Shown in pieces: positions 15,782 through 24,087 of a stretch of 64,000 bases of DNA. The notes beneath the pieces were generated by a model, which saw nothing but the letters and a program-made list of their open reading frames with translations, made no database searches and had not been told where the DNA came from. The position numbers were made by a program, and so were the translations under genes. Within the stretch, counting starts at the first letter, position 1; each line of letters begins with the position of its first letter. The stretch spans positions 62,001-126,000 of the forward strand of contig JAFRRS010000022.1 in assembly GCA_017427985.1 (NCBI GenBank), read 5' to 3'. This stretch comes from Bacteroidales bacterium. Lineage in GTDB: Bacteria; Bacteroidota; Bacteroidia; Bacteroidales; F082.

Positions 15782-18157
15782 ATGAAAAGAATTTTTATTT
15801 GTATCGCTGCGCTTTTCTTTGCAGCAAATGTGAATGCGCAGAATGAAAATGTGATCGACACCACCAACCTCCAGATGCTTGAAGAGGTGGTTGTCAGCGG
15901 CGTGAAAGTGCAGAAAAACGCGCCTTTCGCCGTCACAAACATCAAGAAAAACGAACTGAGCGAGTTCTCAAAGACCGGCCAGGAGCTGCCGTTCCTGTTC
16001 GCCAAGACTCCAGGAATCATTTCGTGGAGCGAGAACGGTGTCGGCACCGGCACGAGCTACATGCGAATCCGTGGCGCCGGCGACTCGCGCATCAACGTGA
16101 CACTCGACGGAGTGCCGCTCAACTCGCCCGAGGACCAGTGCGTGTTCTGGGCTAACATGAACAGCTATGGCTCGCTTCTCGGCAACGTGCAAATCCAACG
16201 TGGTGTTGGAACCTCAACTAACGGCGACGGCGCCTTCGGTGGCACGGTGGCATTGTCGTCGGCATCGCCGTCGGTGACGCCAAGTGCCGAGATAACTGGC
16301 TCCTACGGCTCGTTCAACACTCTCAACTTCGGCGCAAAAGCCTCTACTGGTCTTCTTTGGAACCACCTCATCATCGACGGTGCCTACCACGAGACCAGTA
16401 CCGACGGATTCATCCACGGAACCTCAGGACGCAGCGGAAGCTACTACGGTGGCATCACCTTCATGAAAAACAACTTCGTGATCCGTTACAAAAACATCGG
16501 TAACTTTGAAAACACGGGTCAGGCGTGGAATGGCGTCACGGCGGGCGACAACAATATGAGCCTTATGGACGGAACTTACGGAACTCACACTGGCATAAAG
16601 ACTTACGAAGATATGTACAACGTCGGTCTCGGTCAGTTTAACTCGCTTTACGAATATCTCGTCACCGATGAGGACGGCAATTTTGTTAAAGATGCAAACG
16701 GAAATTACGTCACAGAACGCTACAAACTCAACAACGGAAAGTATTGGGACAAGACCACCGACAATTTCTGGCAGGACCACAACATCCTCTCGGCGGCTTG
16801 GGACATCAACGAGCACTGGACAACATCAGCATCACTGCATTACACCTACGGCTACGGTTTTTATGAGGAATTCCGCTATAACAACAAACTCTCAAAGTTT
16901 GGCATGACTTACATTGATTCCGAAGGAAACAAGGTGAAAAAGACCGATTTTGTGCGTAAGAAAGGACTTCGTCAGGATACCTACGGCATCGTTTGGAATG
17001 CAAATTATAAAAATGAGAAATGGGATGTGATTGGCGGCGTTTCTTTGCAAAATTTCCAAGGAAACCACTTCGGATATGTCACATACATCGCCAACGATGG
17101 TGTCGCCAACAAATATCTCGGCGACGGAGATTACAAATATTATGATTCCGACGCAAGCAAACTCGACGGAAGCGCCTTCATCAAGGCGGCATACAATTTT
17201 GCCAGAAACTGGACGGTTTTCGGCGATATGCAGTACCGTCATGTTGATTACAGCACTACAGGCATCAACGACAAATTCTATGAAGAGGAAAGCGGTTACT
17301 ACAACCAACCGCTTGACATTCATGAGAAATACGATTTCTTTAACCCGAAAGGCGGCATTTCATGGAATTTGAACAACCATCACGCCTACGCTTCAGTGGC
17401 GATGAGCCACCGCGAGCCGGAACGCAACAACTTCACCGACAACGGCTCATATCCTTTCCCAAAACCAGAGCAACTCGTTGATTATGAATTAGGTTACAAT
17501 TACAATGGTAATATCTGGCAGGCTGGCGCAAATCTTTATTATATGGATTACACCAACCAGTTCGTGCAGACTGGCGCAGTCAGCGATATTGGCGAGGCTC
17601 TCACCACAAACATCAAGAGCTCGTACAGAATGGGTGCCGAGCTGCAAGCGGGCGTCAACGCCACGGAATGGCTCACCATTGAGGCAAATGCGGCTCTGAG
17701 CCAGAACAAAATCAAGGACTTCGACGAAGTCGTTGAAGACTGGGACAACGGCACCACCACGATTCATTACGACAACTCCACTTTGGCGTTCTCGCCGTCA
17801 GCAATTCTTAACGGTTTCATCACTTTCCACCACAAAGGAATCGCCCTGACATGGCACACCAACTACGTCTCGAGAATGTATCTCGACAACACCGAGAACA
17901 TCAACCGTTCGTTGCCGGGCTATTCGACTTCAAACATTAGCTTGGGCTACACTATGAAGCCAAAGAAGGTCGTGAAAGAGGCGATTTTCAAGGTCAACTT
18001 CAATAATATCTTCAACAAACGTTATGCTGCGAGTGGCTGGGTCTATTCGGCAATCTGCGACAGCTACGGTCATCCGAACGACAACCGCTACTATCAGATC
18101 GGCTTCATCCCGATGGCAGGCTTCAACGTGATGGCTAACTTAACACTGAAATTCTAA
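15782..18157 (+). CDS. TonB-dependent outer-membrane receptor for thiamine
   Basis: 791 residues. Signal peptide about 1-20 (cleavage after NVNAQ). A TonB-box-like start (LEEVVVSGVKV), plug domain (TPGIISWSENGVGTGTSYMRIRGAGDSRINVTLDGVPLN) and 22-strand barrel ending in GFNVMANLTLKF with C-terminal Phe. There is no N-terminal carboxypeptidase-like domain of the SusC type, so it is a classical vitamin-type receptor. Position directly behind a TPP riboswitch and before pnuT assigns thiamine or a close derivative as the ligand. The stop overlaps the pnuT ATG (TAATG). Confidence 0.93.
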   Translation: MKRIFICIAALFFAANVNAQNENVIDTTNLQMLEEVVVSGVKVQKNAPFAVTNIKKNELSEFSKTGQELPFLFAKTPGIISWSENGVGTGTSYMRIRGAGDSRINVTLDGVPLNSPEDQCVFWANMNSYGSLLGNVQIQRGVGTSTNGDGAFGGTVALSSASPSVTPSAEITGSYGSFNTLNFGAKASTGLLWNHLIIDGAYHETSTDGFIHGTSGRSGSYYGGITFMKNNFVIRYKNIGNFENTGQAWNGVTAGDNNMSLMDGTYGTHTGIKTYEDMYNVGLGQFNSLYEYLVTDEDGNFVKDANGNYVTERYKLNNGKYWDKTTDNFWQDHNILSAAWDINEHWTTSASLHYTYGYGFYEEFRYNNKLSKFGMTYIDSEGNKVKKTDFVRKKGLRQDTYGIVWNANYKNEKWDVIGGVSLQNFQGNHFGYVTYIANDGVANKYLGDGDYKYYDSDASKLDGSAFIKAAYNFARNWTVFGDMQYRHVDYSTTGINDKFYEEESGYYNQPLDIHEKYDFFNPKGGISWNLNNHHAYASVAMSHREPERNNFTDNGSYPFPKPEQLVDYELGYNYNGNIWQAGANLYYMDYTNQFVQTGAVSDIGEALTTNIKSSYRMGAELQAGVNATEWLTIEANAALSQNKIKDFDEVVEDWDNGTTTIHYDNSTLAFSPSAILNGFITFHHKGIALTWHTNYVSRMYLDNTENINRSLPGYSTSNISLGYTMKPKKVVKEAIFKVNFNNIFNKRYAASGWVYSAICDSYGHPNDNRYYQIGFIPMAGFNVMANLTLKF

Positions 18158-18744
18158 TGGAATTTATCATTAAACACTGGCTCGACATTGTCACCACCGT
18201 CCTCGGTCTTGCATACATCATTTTTGAATACAGGGCAAGCGTATGGATGTGGCTCGTCGGCTTCATGATGCAGTCGCTTGGCATTGTTTTGTATTACCAG
18301 AAGGGCTTATATGCCGACTGTGGAATGGAATTTTATTACCTTGCGATGACGGTTTATGGTTATTGGAAATGGGTGCATGGATCTGTAAGGGCGAATAATG
18401 ATTCGCCCCTGCAAATCCGCCATTTTCCGCGCAAATTGATATTGCCTTGGTTGGGAATCATCGCCGTGGTTTGGTTTGCAATCTATCTGATTCTTGTCAA
18501 TTTCACCAACAGCAACGTCCCGATTGCCGACAGCTTCACCACCGCCTTGAGCATCATCGGAATCTGGGCTCTGGCGCACAAATATCTCGAGCAGTGGTTC
18601 ATCTGGATTGCCGTCGACGTAGTAACCTGCGGGCTTTATTTCTACAAGGAAATCCCGTTCAAAGCCAGTCTTTACGCGCTTTATGTGATAATCGCCGTTT
18701 TCGGATATTTCAAATGGCGGAAAATGGTTGTAGAGACGTCATAA
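18157..18744 (+). CDS. pnuT: PnuT-type thiamine transporter (PnuC family)
   Basis: 195 residues, inner-membrane facilitator of the PnuC fold with about seven TM helices. Family landmarks are WLVGFMMQSLGIVLYYQKGLYAD, MTVYGYWKW and WFIWIAVDVVTCGLYFYKE. Operon with the TonB receptor under TPP control makes thiamine the substrate. A palindromic repeat (18384-18413) is read in frame as about SVRANNDSPLQ, residues 76-86, in a cytoplasmic or periplasmic loop. A second, different repeat supplies the final codons and stop (VETS, TAA). Both look like insertions into the gene. Confidence 0.88.
   Translation: MEFIIKHWLDIVTTVLGLAYIIFEYRASVWMWLVGFMMQSLGIVLYYQKGLYADCGMEFYYLAMTVYGYWKWVHGSVRANNDSPLQIRHFPRKLILPWLGIIAVVWFAIYLILVNFTNSNVPIADSFTTALSIIGIWALAHKYLEQWFIWIAVDVVTCGLYFYKEIPFKASLYALYVIIAVFGYFKWRKMVVETS
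18384..18413. repeat. Palindromic element, family A, inside pnuT
   Basis: AAGGGCGAAT, a short AATG turn, then ATTCGCCC with partly paired TGTA/TGCA ends. Related copies lie at 44083, 44241 and 46631. It is read as codons GTA AGG GCG AAT AAT GAT TCG CCC CTG. Confidence 0.85.
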
Positions 18745-18761
18745 TATGGCATCTCTACAAA
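18728..18761. repeat. Palindromic element, family B, over the pnuT stop codon; possible terminator
   Basis: TTGTAGAGACG, an 11-base loop, then CATCTCTACAA: a 9-bp outer stem with one mismatch inside. The pnuT stop TAA (18742-18744) lies in the loop. A T-rich run follows from 18768, so it may also terminate the operon. Confidence 0.8.
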
Positions 18762-18797
18762 CCGTCATTTTTTTGTTTTTCATATTTAAAAAAATTG

Positions 18798-18805
18798 TAT
18801 TTTTG
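18798..18805 (+). promoter_or_regulatory. Bacteroidota -7 box for the DUF1846 gene
   Basis: TATTTTTG followed by CA, 29 bases before the ATG at 18834. Confidence 0.6.
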
Positions 18806-18833
18806 CATCCCGTATTGATAAAAAATTAGCATA

Positions 18834-20294
18834 ATGAAATACGGGTTCGATAGCGAGAAATACCTTAAGATTCAGTCGGAACATATTAAAGAGCGCATCG
18901 CGAAATTTGGCGACAAGCTCTATTTGGAATTTGGCGGGAAGCTGTTTGACGACTTCCATGCAAGCCGCGTGTTGCCGGGCTTTCTGCCTGACATCAAGCT
19001 GCAGATGCTGACACAGCTGAGCGACGTGGCGGAAATCGTCATCGTCATCAGTGCCGTCGACATCGAGAAGAACAAGGTGCGTGGCGACCTCGGCATCACC
19101 TACGACGTCGACGTGCTGCGTCTGCGCGACGAGTTCATCGGCCGCGGCTTCATGGTCAACTCCGTCGTCATCACACATTACAACGGACAAGCCAGTGCCG
19201 ACGCTTACCGTCACCGCCTCGAACGACTGGGCATCAAAGTGTATTACCACCGCATCATCGAGGGTTATCCCAACAACGTGGCGCTCATCGACTCCGAAGA
19301 CGGCTTCGGTAAAAACGACTATGTCGAGACACAGCGTCCTCTCGTCGTCATCACCGCGCCGGGACCTGGCAGCGGCAAGATGGCGGTGTGCCTGAGCCAG
19401 CTCTATCACGAGAACAAACGCGGCATCAAGGCGGGATACGCAAAATATGAGACGTTCCCGATTTGGAACCTGCCGCTGAAACATCCTGTTAACATCGCCT
19501 ACGAGGCCGCTACTGCCGACCTCAACGACGTTAACATGATTGACCCGTTCCATCTCGAGGCTTACGGCGAGACAGCCGTCAACTACAACCGCGACATTGA
19601 GATTTTCCCGGTGCTTAACGCCATCTTCGAATCCATCTACGGTGAAAACCCATATAAATCGCCTACCGACATGGGCGTCAACATGGCGGGCTACTGCCTC
19701 AGCGACGACGAGGTGTGCTGCAAGGCTTCAAAAGACGAAATTATAAGACGTTATTACACAGCGCTTTGCGAATTGGCAATTGGCAAAGGAAGCGAGAACG
19801 AAGTCAATAAAATCGCCTTGTTGATGAAGCAGGCGAAAATCACCACGGCTGACCGCAAGACCACTATCGCCGCCAAGGAACGCAAGGAGCAGGAGAACGC
19901 GCAGTCGGCGGCTATCGAGCTCGAAGACGGCACCATCATCACGGCGCACGCCAGCGCTTTGCTCGGCTCCAGCGCGGCGTTGATTCTCAACGTCACCAAG
20001 CACATCGCGGGCATCGGACACGAGGTGAAGCTCATCCCACAAGCCATGATTGAGCCTATCCAGAAGACGAAAGTCGACATCCTCAACGGGAAGAACCCGC
20101 GCCTGCACACTGACGAAGTACTTGTGGCACTTTCCATGCTCAGCCTTTGGGACGAGAACTGCCGCAAAGCCCTCGACTGTCTTCCGCAACTCAATGGCTG
20201 TCAGATGCATAGCACCGTGATGCTCAGCGAAGTCGACCGCAAAATATTCAAGAAACTCGGCATAGGCCTAACAAGCGATCCAGTGAAGAAATAA
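18834..20294 (+). CDS. DUF1846 family protein
   Basis: 486 residues, cytosolic, near the usual length for DUF1846. The N terminus KYGFDSEKYLKIQSEHIKER and the GPGSGKMAVCLSQLYHE block, which resembles a P-loop, are family landmarks, as are KYETFPIWNLPLKHPVN and NYNRDIEIFPVLN. The biochemical role is not established; structural work on the family suggests a nucleotide-binding, possibly 2',3'-cyclic-nucleotide-related fold, but I would not assign an activity. It is followed after 16 bases by a thioesterase gene. Confidence 0.9.
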   Translation: MKYGFDSEKYLKIQSEHIKERIAKFGDKLYLEFGGKLFDDFHASRVLPGFLPDIKLQMLTQLSDVAEIVIVISAVDIEKNKVRGDLGITYDVDVLRLRDEFIGRGFMVNSVVITHYNGQASADAYRHRLERLGIKVYYHRIIEGYPNNVALIDSEDGFGKNDYVETQRPLVVITAPGPGSGKMAVCLSQLYHENKRGIKAGYAKYETFPIWNLPLKHPVNIAYEAATADLNDVNMIDPFHLEAYGETAVNYNRDIEIFPVLNAIFESIYGENPYKSPTDMGVNMAGYCLSDDEVCCKASKDEIIRRYYTALCELAIGKGSENEVNKIALLMKQAKITTADRKTTIAAKERKEQENAQSAAIELEDGTIITAHASALLGSSAALILNVTKHIAGIGHEVKLIPQAMIEPIQKTKVDILNGKNPRLHTDEVLVALSMLSLWDENCRKALDCLPQLNGCQMHSTVMLSEVDRKIFKKLGIGLTSDPVKK

Positions 20295-20309
20295 TTTAAG
20301 AAAAAAATC

Positions 20310-20717
20310 ATGCACACAAAATATTATCACGAGGTAAAATACTACGAATGCGACCGTATGGGCATCACGCATCATTCCAACTACGTCAGAATCATGGAGG
20401 AGGCGAGGGTCGACTTCCTCGACCAGCTCGGATGGGGCTTCGACAAAATCGAGGCTGACGGCGTGGTGTCGCCGGTGGTGTCGTTGGAATGCAAATACAA
20501 AAGCCCGACAACATTCAAGGACACGATAGAAGTGGAGGTTTTCATCAGCAAACTCAGCGAGATGAAGTTCGAATTCACTTACATCATGCGCAAGGATGGA
20601 AAGCTTGTCTGTGAAGGTCACAGCGTGCATTGCTTTAGCGAAAACGGCCGCCCCGTCGCCATTTCGAGACGTCTTCCCGAGCTTTACAATTTGATTCTCT
20701 CAAACGTCGAGGAATGA
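20310..20717 (+). CDS. Acyl-CoA thioesterase, YbgC/4HBT family
   Basis: 135 residues, single hotdog-fold domain. EVKYYECDRMGITHHSNYVRIMEEARVDFL is the 4-hydroxybenzoyl-CoA thioesterase signature, with the catalytic Asp in the ECDRMG position. The protein hydrolyses short or aromatic acyl-CoA in the cytosol. Likely operon with the DUF1846 gene. No membrane or Tol-Pal genes are nearby to tie it to YbgC envelope functions. Confidence 0.88.
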   Translation: MHTKYYHEVKYYECDRMGITHHSNYVRIMEEARVDFLDQLGWGFDKIEADGVVSPVVSLECKYKSPTTFKDTIEVEVFISKLSEMKFEFTYIMRKDGKLVCEGHSVHCFSENGRPVAISRRLPELYNLILSNVEE

Positions 20718-20761
20718 CAAAAAATTTTTTCGAACAGCCTTATTTCTATTAAAATAAGTTG

Positions 20762-20769
20762 TACTTTTG
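20762..20769 (+). promoter_or_regulatory. Bacteroidota -7 box for tnaA
   Basis: TACTTTTG followed by CA, 38 bases before the ATG. The leader is too short to hold a TnaC-type leader peptide. Confidence 0.6.
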
Positions 20770-20807
20770 CATACATTTTCGAATTTACTAAATTAAAAGA
20801 TAAAATT

Positions 20808-22184
20808 ATGGAATTACCATTTGCAGAAGCGTGGAAAATCAAGATGGTTGAACCTATCAAGAAATCCACTCGCGAACAACGTGAAAAATGGCTCGAAGAA
20901 GCCCACAACAACATCTTCATGCTGAAGAGCGACTATGTCTACATCGACCTCCTCACCGACTCGGGTACAGGCGCCATGAGCGACCGTCAGTGGAGCGCCA
21001 TGATGATGGGCGACGAGAGCTACGGCGGCGCTCGTTCTTTCTATCACATGAAAGACACCATCACCGAACTTACTGGTTTTGAATACGTTATTCCTACACA
21101 CCAGGGTCGCGCAGCTGAGAACGTGCTGTTCTCATACCTCGTGAAACCAGGTCAGATAATCCCGGGCAACGCACATTTCGACACCACCAAGGGTCATATC
21201 GAGAGCCGTAAGGCATTCGCTATCGACGTCACAGTGCGTGAGGCTTACGACACACAGCTCGAAGCTCCTTTCAAAGGCAATGTCGACCTCGAGAAACTCG
21301 AGAAAATCTTGAAGGAAAACAAAGGCAACGTGCCGTTCTTCGTATTGACAGTGACCAACAACACCGTTGGCGGTCAGCCTGTTTCAATGCAGAACATCCG
21401 TGAGACCTGCGCTCTCTGCCATAAATATGGCGTGCCGGTCAACATCGACAGCGCCCGTTTCATCGAAAACGCATATTTCATCAAGACACGCGAGAAAGGT
21501 TATGAAAACAAGACACTTCGCGAAATCGTGAAAGAGATGTTCAGCTATGCCGACTCAATGACAATGTCAGCAAAGAAAGACGCTCTCGTTAACATGGGCG
21601 GTTTCATCGCAACAAACAAGAAAGACTGGTACGAAGGTGCCAAGTTGTTCTGCATCCCGTTTGAAGGATTCCTCACATACGGTGGTATGAACGGCCGTGA
21701 TATGGACGCTCTCGCCGTCGGTTTGAAGGAAAACATCGAATTCGACATGGTTGAGACACGTATCAAACAGGTTCATTACCTGGCTTCAAAACTCGATGAA
21801 TACGGCATTCCTTACCAGCGTCCTGCCGGTGGTCACGCCATCTTCGTCGATGCTGACAAGGTTTTGACCAACATCCCTAAGGAAGAGTTCCCGGCTCAGA
21901 CCTTGACATGCGAGCTTTACCTCGAAGCAGGTATCCGCGCTTGCGAAATCGGTTATGTCCTCGCTGACCGTGACCCTGTCACACGCGAGAACCGTTTCGG
22001 TGGCAACGACTTCGTGCGCCTCTGCATCCCACGCCGTGTTTACACCAACAACCACATGGACGTCATAGCAGCAGCATTGAAGAACGTTTACGACCGCCGC
22101 GACACCATCAAACGCGGTTTGGAAATCACCTGGGAAGCTGAATTGATGCGTCATTTCACCTGCCAGTTCAAGAGATTGAAATAA
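20808..22184 (+). CDS. tnaA: Tryptophanase (indole-forming)
   Basis: PLP-dependent beta-eliminating lyase, 458 residues, splitting tryptophan to indole, pyruvate and ammonia. The PLP lysine is in MSAKKDALVNMGG (near 255). The protein sits between tyrosine phenol-lyase and tryptophanase in overall look, but the residues known to separate them point to tryptophanase: Asp in HFDTTKGH (TPL has Thr), Ile in ACEIG (TPL has Arg), and His in RHFTCQF near the C terminus (TPL has Phe). No tnaC leader or tnaB permease is adjacent. Codon use is unusually uniform, in keeping with strong expression. Confidence 0.9.
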   Translation: MELPFAEAWKIKMVEPIKKSTREQREKWLEEAHNNIFMLKSDYVYIDLLTDSGTGAMSDRQWSAMMMGDESYGGARSFYHMKDTITELTGFEYVIPTHQGRAAENVLFSYLVKPGQIIPGNAHFDTTKGHIESRKAFAIDVTVREAYDTQLEAPFKGNVDLEKLEKILKENKGNVPFFVLTVTNNTVGGQPVSMQNIRETCALCHKYGVPVNIDSARFIENAYFIKTREKGYENKTLREIVKEMFSYADSMTMSAKKDALVNMGGFIATNKKDWYEGAKLFCIPFEGFLTYGGMNGRDMDALAVGLKENIEFDMVETRIKQVHYLASKLDEYGIPYQRPAGGHAIFVDADKVLTNIPKEEFPAQTLTCELYLEAGIRACEIGYVLADRDPVTRENRFGGNDFVRLCIPRRVYTNNHMDVIAAALKNVYDRRDTIKRGLEITWEAELMRHFTCQFKRLK

Positions 22185-22345
22185 TTTGCGCCTTACGGCA
22201 AATGTGTTAAAATGTGTGCCCTTCGGGCAAATGTGTGGGCTTCGCCCACGCCCATTGCGCGAAGCGCACACATTCCGCGGAGCGGCACATTCTGCAAAGC
22301 AGCACATTGCGACCGTAGGGAGCACACATTAACGAACGAAGTGAG
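22185..22345. repeat. Array of micro-hairpins separated by AATGTGT/ACACATT
   Basis: After the tnaA stop come at least six very small stem-loops in tandem: GCC-TTAC-GGC, GCCC-TTCG-GGGC-like, GGGC-TTC-GCCC, GCGC-GAA-GCGC-like, CCGC-GGA-GCGG-like and CTGC-AAA-GCAG. Units in the first half end in AAATGTGT and those in the second half in (AC)ACATT, its reverse complement, so the array can also pair end to end. It runs right up to the start of the MntP-like gene. Origin and function are unknown. Confidence 0.75.
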
Positions 22346-22880
22346 TATCACATTTGTCATAGCATTAACCTTCTGTGTTTGCGTCGCCTCCACTGCGTTC
22401 AACCTCGAACAAAAAAACGGTTGGTGGCGTAATGCGTTGTTTGTCTGCGCTTTGGCGGCAGGGCAGGGGCTTATGTACTGGCTCGGCTCGCTGCTGGGTG
22501 GCACGTTCATGCACATGTTCGAAGGCTATGCGAAAATAATCGTCCTCATCATATGTTTCATGATAGCGTTCAGGATGGTGATGGACACACTGAAAATCAA
22601 AAGCGGCAAGAACCTTTTTCTCATCGACAAGCCAAAACAACTGATAATCCTTTCCATCGCCTTGGGTGTCAATGCTTTAATCTCCGGACTGATTGCTGAT
22701 GAGGCATTTCTTCCCCTTTTCGGGAAAATCACACCTTTATTAATAATATGTACCTCCCTCATCTGGGGTCTCATAGGAATCGGAACCAAATTCTCACAAA
22801 CCAAGTTATTGATTAACAGCCTGTTAAACTTTGCTGCAGCGTTGGCTATTTTGGCGACAGGATTTGTGGTGATTATTTAG
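22341..22880 (+). CDS. MntP-like membrane protein lacking the acidic metal ligands
   Basis: About 179 residues from GTG 22341, six predicted TM helices arranged as two repeats of three (first half to MVMDTLKIK, second from LIILSIALGVNALISG), as in the MntP manganese exporter fold. However, the two conserved intramembrane aspartates of MntP are not seen: the first repeat reads FCVCVASTAF and the second ALGVNALISG, where MntP has MDAFAVS-like and IDALAVG-like motifs. Transport of Mn is therefore doubtful. The start is uncertain because the frame stays open upstream through the hairpin array to 22212; GTG 22341 is chosen because it begins the first TM helix. Confidence 0.6.
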   Translation: MSITFVIALTFCVCVASTAFNLEQKNGWWRNALFVCALAAGQGLMYWLGSLLGGTFMHMFEGYAKIIVLIICFMIAFRMVMDTLKIKSGKNLFLIDKPKQLIILSIALGVNALISGLIADEAFLPLFGKITPLLIICTSLIWGLIGIGTKFSQTKLLINSLLNFAAALAILATGFVVII

Positions 22881-22891
22881 TTTTATAAAGT

Positions 22892-24058
22892 CTAATAGCT
22901 CATACCGAAATGCCACAGTGGGATGATGTTTCCATACCCGTATTCGATGTCGTCTTTCACGACAAAAGCGTCTTTGATTTCTGCGATTTGTTTCTTGCCC
23001 TTGCTTTTACCCCCAACTTCAAACGTTTTGCCGTTAACGATAAAATCTGCTGCTTTTGAAGCGTAAACCTCTTGACTGACTTTCATTTGCGAAAGGAAAA
23101 AAGTCTCCCTAATGTTGCCGACATCCGGCTTTCCTTCAGAAAGGGCGTAAATAAGGTTGGTGTTGCCAAGATATATTTTTCCCAGTTTTCCGAAATTCTT
23201 CATACCATCATCCTGATGCCTGAGCGACATTATCAGACGGGCTTTTTCCATATAAAACGCCAGATCAGCTACTGTGCCTCTGTCGCATTCCATGGCGGCG
23301 CCTATCTCTGTATAGTTTGGTTTGAACGGCACACTTTGAGATATGATGAATAGCAGCTGCTTGAGCTTTCGCGAAGTGGCGACATTCATCCTTGCGTATG
23401 TGGGAATGTCGTTTTCAACGGTTTGGTTGATTACATTGTTGAGGCGGGTCATGTAATCTGCTTCGTGCCAGAAAGGGTAAAAGCCTGTTTTTAGATAGTC
23501 GTCAAACAAAGCCAATGGTCGTTCGCCTTCCGGAAATACGACTTTGTGGTTCAAAATATCATCAAATGACACGGGAGTCAGATTTATGCCTTTCGCCATT
23601 GCCAGATATTCTCTGAAAGAAAGCCCTGCAAGGACATACATTATTACACGTCTGCTGAGGTCGGCAATGCCTTTATATAAATCAAGGATAGAAGAGCCCG
23701 TGACAACCACCTGCAATTGAGGGCAGTAGTCATAAATCATCTTCAGTTCGGTTGACCACGACGGATACTTGTGAATCTCGTCGATATAGAGGCGTTTGCC
23801 TCCTTTGCGATAAAACTCGTTGGCTGTGTCGAAGAGAGTGTGTTGTCCGAAATAAACGTTATCCGCACTGAAATACAATGTGTTGTCAATGCCATCCTGT
23901 TTGATTTTTTGAAGTATGAGGGTGGTTTTTCCAACGCCACGTTCTCCAAGAATTGCAATGATGCGGTTTCCCCAGTTGATGTGTTGATGTAGATAACGCA
24001 TGAAACCAGTCGGAGTTTCCGCCAGTTTTGCATAGAATAATTCGTACAACTTTTCCAT
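22892..24058 (-). CDS. AAA ATPase with DUF4143 C-terminal domain
   Basis: 388 residues from ATG 24058, which has GGAAATATT upstream; an earlier TTG is less likely. Walker A is GERGVGKTT and Walker B KRLYIDEIHKYP, followed by the sensor VVTGSSILDLYKG and the RRVIMYVLAGLSFREYLA block. The C-terminal half is the DUF4143 module with a winged-helix-like YARMNVATSRKLKQLLFI and an end recalling a PD-(D/E)xK remnant (ADFIVNGKTFEVGGKSKGKKQI). Such genes are common orphans in Bacteroidales; their substrate is unknown and a role in DNA-related defence or mobile-element biology is only a guess. Confidence 0.88.
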   Translation of the reverse strand: MEKLYELFYAKLAETPTGFMRYLHQHINWGNRIIAILGERGVGKTTLILQKIKQDGIDNTLYFSADNVYFGQHTLFDTANEFYRKGGKRLYIDEIHKYPSWSTELKMIYDYCPQLQVVVTGSSILDLYKGIADLSRRVIMYVLAGLSFREYLAMAKGINLTPVSFDDILNHKVVFPEGERPLALFDDYLKTGFYPFWHEADYMTRLNNVINQTVENDIPTYARMNVATSRKLKQLLFIISQSVPFKPNYTEIGAAMECDRGTVADLAFYMEKARLIMSLRHQDDGMKNFGKLGKIYLGNTNLIYALSEGKPDVGNIRETFFLSQMKVSQEVYASKAADFIVNGKTFEVGGKSKGKKQIAEIKDAFVVKDDIEYGYGNIIPLWHFGMSY

Positions 24059-24079
24059 AATATTTCCGATTTTACACAG

Positions 24080-24087
24080 CAAAAATA
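24080..24087 (-). promoter_or_regulatory. Bacteroidota -7 box for the DUF4143 ATPase
   Basis: Reverse strand TATTTTTG followed by CT, about 22 bases before ATG 24058. It excludes the upstream TTG start. Confidence 0.55.

Noticed and set aside
20808-22184. Tyrosine phenol-lyase as the identity of this gene
   Set aside because: The three residues known to separate the enzymes (Asp, Ile and His positions) all follow tryptophanase.
22212-22340. Upstream in-frame extension of the MntP-like gene
   Set aside because: The extra residues are encoded entirely by the micro-hairpin array and would put a charged, Arg/His-rich segment before the first TM helix.
22185-22345. CRISPR array
   Set aside because: Linkers are only 7-8 bases, the hairpins are not spacers of constant length, and no cas genes are present.
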